The translations under genes and the position numbers were made by a program. DNA of 64,000 nucleotides, taken from the NCBI GenBank assembly GCA_021234155.1, contig JAJEKV010000079.1:615395-679394 (forward strand), given 5' to 3'. The notes below the pieces were generated by a model. The model was not told the origin of the DNA. It ran no database searches and saw only the letters and a program-made list of their open reading frames with translations. The DNA is from Isoetes taiwanensis. Its lineage: Eukaryota > Streptophyta > Lycopodiopsida > Isoetales > Isoetaceae. How positions within the stretch are numbered: the stretch's first letter is position 1; the number at the start of each line of letters is the position of its first letter. Shown here in pieces: positions 60,139 through 64,000 of the stretch.

Positions 60139-60633
60139 CTTCATGGTCGCAGTACTGGTTCTGAGATGCCTAGCAGCACCCCATCATCCAATTCAGATAT
60201 CATGTTCTTTGGATCTTCATCCTTGAGTGATCTTTTTGAACAGTAAGTTTCATGTCCTTATTTGATAACATTATGTTATTTTGTGGTTTTCTATGGAATT
60301 GTGGGTTTTATAAGAAAGTTTATTTCTTTTTTTTAAGTCTCTTCAAGTTCAAATTTGACTTATAACATTTATGTAAACGTTTTCTTGAGTAATGGCAATA
60401 AATAAAGTATTGTGGGGTTCAAAAACATCTCCAAATATTTAGATATCATCTAACTAAACGTTCGTATGTCATAGACCCGATAAATCAAGGTAGCCTTAGC
60501 TACAAAGTAGCACAGGTTCCTTTTTTAAAAAACATCACATCACAAATATTATCCAAAGAAACCAAATTATGGTAAAATCAAACAAGTGCTCAAATCAAGT
60601 GCTCAGCTTTCATGTGCTCAAAAACTGTATCCT

Positions 60634-61833
60634 TCAGTAATTTTCCTTCTCTTCTGGTTCCGTATCCCCTTGATTAAGTGGAAGCGCTCCATACAGAAAC
60701 ACAAGTGTGTCAAAGTATTCATCTTCATTTTCAAGCTGCAAGAGATTGTGAAGCACACATCAAGCTATGACCACCTTAGGTGCATGGGGCATCTTTACTG
60801 TCATGCTACTCAAGATGTTCCATCGTCCTTTTAGAAGAGCAAAAGCATTCTCTATTACCACTCTAGCTTGTGACAGACGTTTAGAAAATGCAATAGTGTC
60901 TGCAGGATCATTTAATCTTTTCTTCTTGATGACCATCATGTACTCAAATGCCAGATAACCCGAATCTGCAATTAAGTACGGTTGGACTCTTTTGTCATGC
61001 AGTTGCCTTGTGGGACCTCGTAATATATGTCTCCTAGACAATTTTGCAAACAATGGGGACTTGTAGAAATGGTTCGTGTCATGCGCACCACCCGGAGCAT
61101 CACAACAAACATTCCAAAATATTAATGAGGGATCGCAGACTGCTTGTAGCACTATAGAAAAGAAATGATGTCTGTTCCAATAGTCTGCTGGTCCCCATTT
61201 CCTTATTGGTGCCTTCTTGAATGGGATGTGAGTCCCATCAATGGCTCCAGCGACTTGTGGCACACCTGAGATACTCTCAAAGTCATGTATAATATTATGC
61301 AGTCTGTTACCAGATGGAGGTCTAATGAAGTCATGTGTAAGTTTCTCAGCTAAAATAGTTCCCACTATTTTAGTGTACTTATGAACAGTACTTGCTCCCA
61401 TTCCGTACATTTCAGCACATATAAAACCCTTTGCATTGTGGGCCAATCGAAAAAGAACAACTGCTAAAGCCTTTATTTTTTCAATGGGTTCACGGACCAC
61501 AATTGACAAGTCAGCTTGTATAACGCGTGGAACAACTAGATGAAGCAGCTTCTCAAAATTATCTGCCCCCATTCTGTAGAAATTCCTGAAGTTATACTCA
61601 CCGGCTATGCCGGAACGAAGCCAAAGATTACTGCTCAGATCATTCCAGAAAGAAACCTGCCTTGGGTACATCCACCACACTCTTCTTCCTCTGTTCATCT
61701 GCTCATCTACCAATAGAAGCAAGAACATGGCACACATTTGCGTTAGCAAGTCAACAAGTTCCTCCAATCCCGTGTTAATGTCCTCATAATCAAGTTCTCC
61801 ATCACTTGATAAATCTAGGTCATAGTTATCCAT
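60634..61833 (-). pseudogene. PIF/Harbinger transposase with one premature stop
   Basis: Open for 357 codons from MDNYDLDLSSDGELDYEDIN. The DDE domain shows D199 (VAGAIDGTHIPF), D290 (YLIADSGYLAFEY) and E328 (ARVVIENAFALLKGRW). CDAPGGAHDTNHF precedes the second Asp. The N-terminal helical part includes NFYRMGADNFEKLLHLV. The frame stops at TGA (60760-60762), but the same frame continues without a stop through VLHNLLQLENEDEYFDTLVF to another TGA at 60636-60634. A single nonsense change thus truncates the last about 41 residues. The catalytic residues are intact. The protein would cut and rejoin the element at its ends together with the MYB-like partner. Confidence 0.93.
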
Positions 61834-62469
61834 CTGCTTTCAGGTCTGTACAATTCATATGAAAAATAATAAGAAATAAGAAACATGAGGAAAGAAATAA
61901 AAGGGAACTAGATTCCATCATCTACACATTACAGTAGAGTCTGTAAAGTCTGTAAGAGAGTCTATGTACAGGAAAATACATTAATGTGATTAAGAGAGTC
62001 TATTTACAAAAAGTGATGTCTAATGTTTTTACAGAACTGATGAAACGAATTTGCATAATTTGATAACCCAAATACCTTTGTGCAACTGGTTATGTTCTGG
62101 ATTCATGACCACAGATTCTCCGCATGGCCGGTGTGATTGCAATCGGAGGAGGTAATTAGATGTTGCAGGAGGTAATCGAATGTTCAATGAGCAGCAGGTG
62201 GAGAGCCAACCAAAATCCCTGCGCTGCTGGCCCAAGAATTGCTGCTGCAGACCGCCCTATTAGACCCATGTGATTTGAGTTGGCAGCCAGCTGTGCAGCG
62301 CGATTTAGGGCACCGTCATATGCACTGCTCACTCCTTCCGTGTGAATACGGCTTCAAGCCATCTAGAAAAGACACAAAGACACGTTTGCTGCTGGCTATG
62401 GCAGAGAAGAACTCCTCAAAACACGCCTTCACCAGGATAATAAATCTGAAGACTATGTCGGAGATGTAT

Positions 62470-62683
62470 GGGGGGATGGAAGTTGGGAAGGCGATTCGAG
62501 GGGTCTGCGGCCGGGCGGCAATGGAGCGGGTCCCGAATCAGCGACCCAACTTCATCCCCCCACAACATGGCAACTGGGGAGAAGGGATTTAGCAGCAGAT
62601 TACCTTTTCATGACCTGCTGAGCAGAATTGGAGTGCCGTTTTCCATTCCGGAGACGGAATGGGCTCCCCAGTTGCCATGTTGT
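62470..62683. repeat. double foldback insertion in the second Harbinger copy
   Basis: Absent from the equivalent place in copy 1 (near 55960). It has two adjacent hairpins: GGGGGGATGGAAGTTGGG paired with CCCAACTTCATCCCCCC (62470-62561), and ACAACATGGCAACTGGGGAG paired exactly with its complement (62562-62581 and 62664-62683). TGTATG flanks both sides of the insertion, suggesting a target duplication of about 6 bp. Confidence 0.75.
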
Positions 62684-62903
62684 ATGAGAGCGGAGCTCAC
62701 CCTCCGAAATGGGGCAGAGGAAGTGGAAAGCAAAGCATATGAGGGAGCAGATTCATTCAAAGCATATAAGAACAAAAACGTGGCATCTCTGGGTTTTTTC
62801 TTTTCTTGAATTTGGAAATACAATGTAAGCACATGTGTCGACCCCATGGCTGTCCTCAGCCCAGAAACATTATCTTTCTAAATTTTGAGAACAGAAAATA
62901 AAC

Positions 62904-63340
62904 AACCTTATATAAAGAATGATATGTACTGCAAGTGTGGTATATAGAGCAGGCAAGGAGCATCTTCTACAAAATGGAGAAACAAGATCTGGTGTCATGG
63001 ACAATGATGATTACTGCATTGTTCAGCATGATTACATCATACCGGCAATTAAACTCTTCAAAGAAATGCAGATGATATATGTAATTTCTAACGAAAAAAC
63101 TCCCATTGATGTCCTTTCAACGCATGCCCTTTTGATATCTATCCTAATAGGGAAACTGATCCATGGATTCATCATCTCTAATGGACTAGAGTCATATGTT
63201 GTGGTAGGAAATGCTTTGCTGCATATATATAGTAAGTGTGGAAGTTTATAGGAATCTCAAAACATGATTGAGAGAATGCCAATGCAAAGGAGAGATGTCG
63301 TATCATCAAACACTATTATTCAAGCAACAACATGATAATG
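62904..63340 (+). pseudogene. PPR-repeat gene fragment (PLS type)
   Basis: Frames shift within the fragment. MYCKCG at about 62924 is followed by ARSIFYKMEKQDLVSWTMMI in another frame, then QHDYIIPAIKLFKEMQ and GKLIHGFIISNGLESYVVVG. NALLHIYSKCGSL ends at a TAG (63249-63251), and ERMPMQRRDVVSSNT lies beyond. These are diagnostic PLS-class PPR phrases. Such proteins bind organelle RNA, often for C-to-U editing. The fragment covers about three repeats and lacks both ends. Confidence 0.88.
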
Positions 63341-63473
63341 ATGCATTCCTACAATTCAACCACATGATTTTTCAGGGGATGAGCCCAATATATCTATAAT
63401 TATTGCCATTCCTACAATTCAACCACATGATTTTTCAGGGGATGAGCCCAATATATCTTTAATTATTGCCATT
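63340..63473. repeat. tandem duplication of about 67 bp
   Basis: CATTCCTACAATTCAACCAC with ATGATTTTTCAGGGGATGAG occurs at 63343 and again at 63409, joined by CCCAATATATCT(A/T)TAATTA. Confidence 0.85.
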
Positions 63474-64000
63474 AACATTATACTAAAACAGGATTGATAG
63501 CAGAAAATGTGGTAGCGGATTCCCAAATTATACACATCAATGAAGCGTAGAGATCCATAGGATAGGCAATAAACTATTATATGCATCAACAATGGTTAAC
63601 ATTAAAGCCATACAAATAGTAACAATGCACATGTAATACATAATAGTAATAGAATATGTCTCAATATTTGTCAAGTTCTTTCCTCACTAATTCCACTCAC
63701 CCATCCATAGTCCAAGAAATTTGGATCCCCCCTGTGAGGAATAAAATAAAGATGTCATTTCCAATTTTAGATCCAACTTGAACAAGTATGATAATCTCAA
63801 AAACACCCCGGGACAAAGCCCACTTGCTACCATCAAAGGTGGTAGAGAGGAATAAAAAAAAAAGTCATTTCCAATTTTAGATCCAACTTGAATGAGTAAG
63901 ATAATCTTAGAAACATTCAAGGCCTTCTGGAAAGGAAAAAGGATGGCAAAAAATAAATTTGCCCATCATGGTGATGTTATTACGTAGATCCAGGCCCAAA
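63474..64000. other. no gene recognised; one direct repeat
   Basis: A segment of about 70 bp (GTCATTTCCAATTTTAGATC with CAACTTGAA) occurs at 63755 and 63862, about 107 bp apart. Nothing else can be supported. Confidence 0.5.

Larger units (their letters stand above)
59945..62903 (-). mobile_element. second copy of the 3' part of the Harbinger element
   Basis: It corresponds to 53462-56182, starting inside the charged helix of the MYB-like gene and ending at the same point past the transposase. It lacks the 5' part of the MYB-like gene. PPR-derived direct repeats (59690-59941 and 63132-63381) lie on both sides. It therefore reached this position by duplication of an internal stretch rather than by simple transposition. 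Confidence 0.8.

Overview
This window looks like repeat-rich, gene-poor nuclear DNA of a vascular land plant. The evidence is telo-box-like and intron-containing plant gene remnants (a GH1 beta-glucosidase, a GDSL esterase, PLS-type PPR repeats), plant-type retrotransposons with initiator-tRNA-Met primer sites, PIF/Harbinger and Mutator-like DNA transposons, and a Helitron end. A seed-free plant such as a fern is my inference, not something the sequence proves. I saw no tRNA, rRNA or CRISPR, and no clearly intact host gene.

Layout. 1-2.5 kb: a decayed kinase-like gene on the minus strand. 3.7-4.5 kb: a hairpin-rich repeat followed by the 3' end of a LINE. 6.5-10.1 kb: traces of a minus-strand host gene split by a small non-autonomous LTR retrotransposon at 7488-9900 (target duplication CAACA, PBS and PPT present). 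10.6-14.9 kb: tandem repeats, a roughly 575-bp array of heat-shock-element-like pentamers, and three near-perfect hairpins. 15.5-20.6 kb: a Helitron 3' terminus followed by fragments of two intron-containing genes, one a GH1 beta-glucosidase. 21.0-24.5 kb: a solo-like LTR with PBS, a family of short palindromic repeats, and GA microsatellites.

24.5-50.2 kb is the centrepiece. Seven LINE copies lie in the same orientation, with (GA)n arrays at six of the seven upstream edges and at every downstream edge. Some copies are severely 5'-truncated and two are full length. In both full-length copies ORF1 ends in TAG and ORF2 continues in the same frame with no AUG before the endonuclease N-terminal motif, which suggests ORF2 is made by stop-codon readthrough. 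Six of the seven carry the same clear 3' two-part stem-loop, with compensatory base changes, followed by pentanucleotide repeats and then the microsatellite; the seventh has only a remnant. A 10.95-kb Ty3/gypsy element (32047-42999, target duplication ACCTT) is nested inside ORF1 of one full-length LINE and carries an extra long coding region after integrase.

50.2-64 kb: a 456-bp Mutator-like MITE with a 9-bp target duplication, then a PIF/Harbinger element made of a MYB/SANT-like gene (+) and a DDE transposase (-). The MYB gene is interrupted by an insert carrying a GDSL esterase first exon. Next come a decayed gene with a transposase-like motif set and a minisatellite of about 59 bp. A second copy of the 3' part of the Harbinger element (59945-62903) follows, flanked by direct repeats of a PPR pseudogene.
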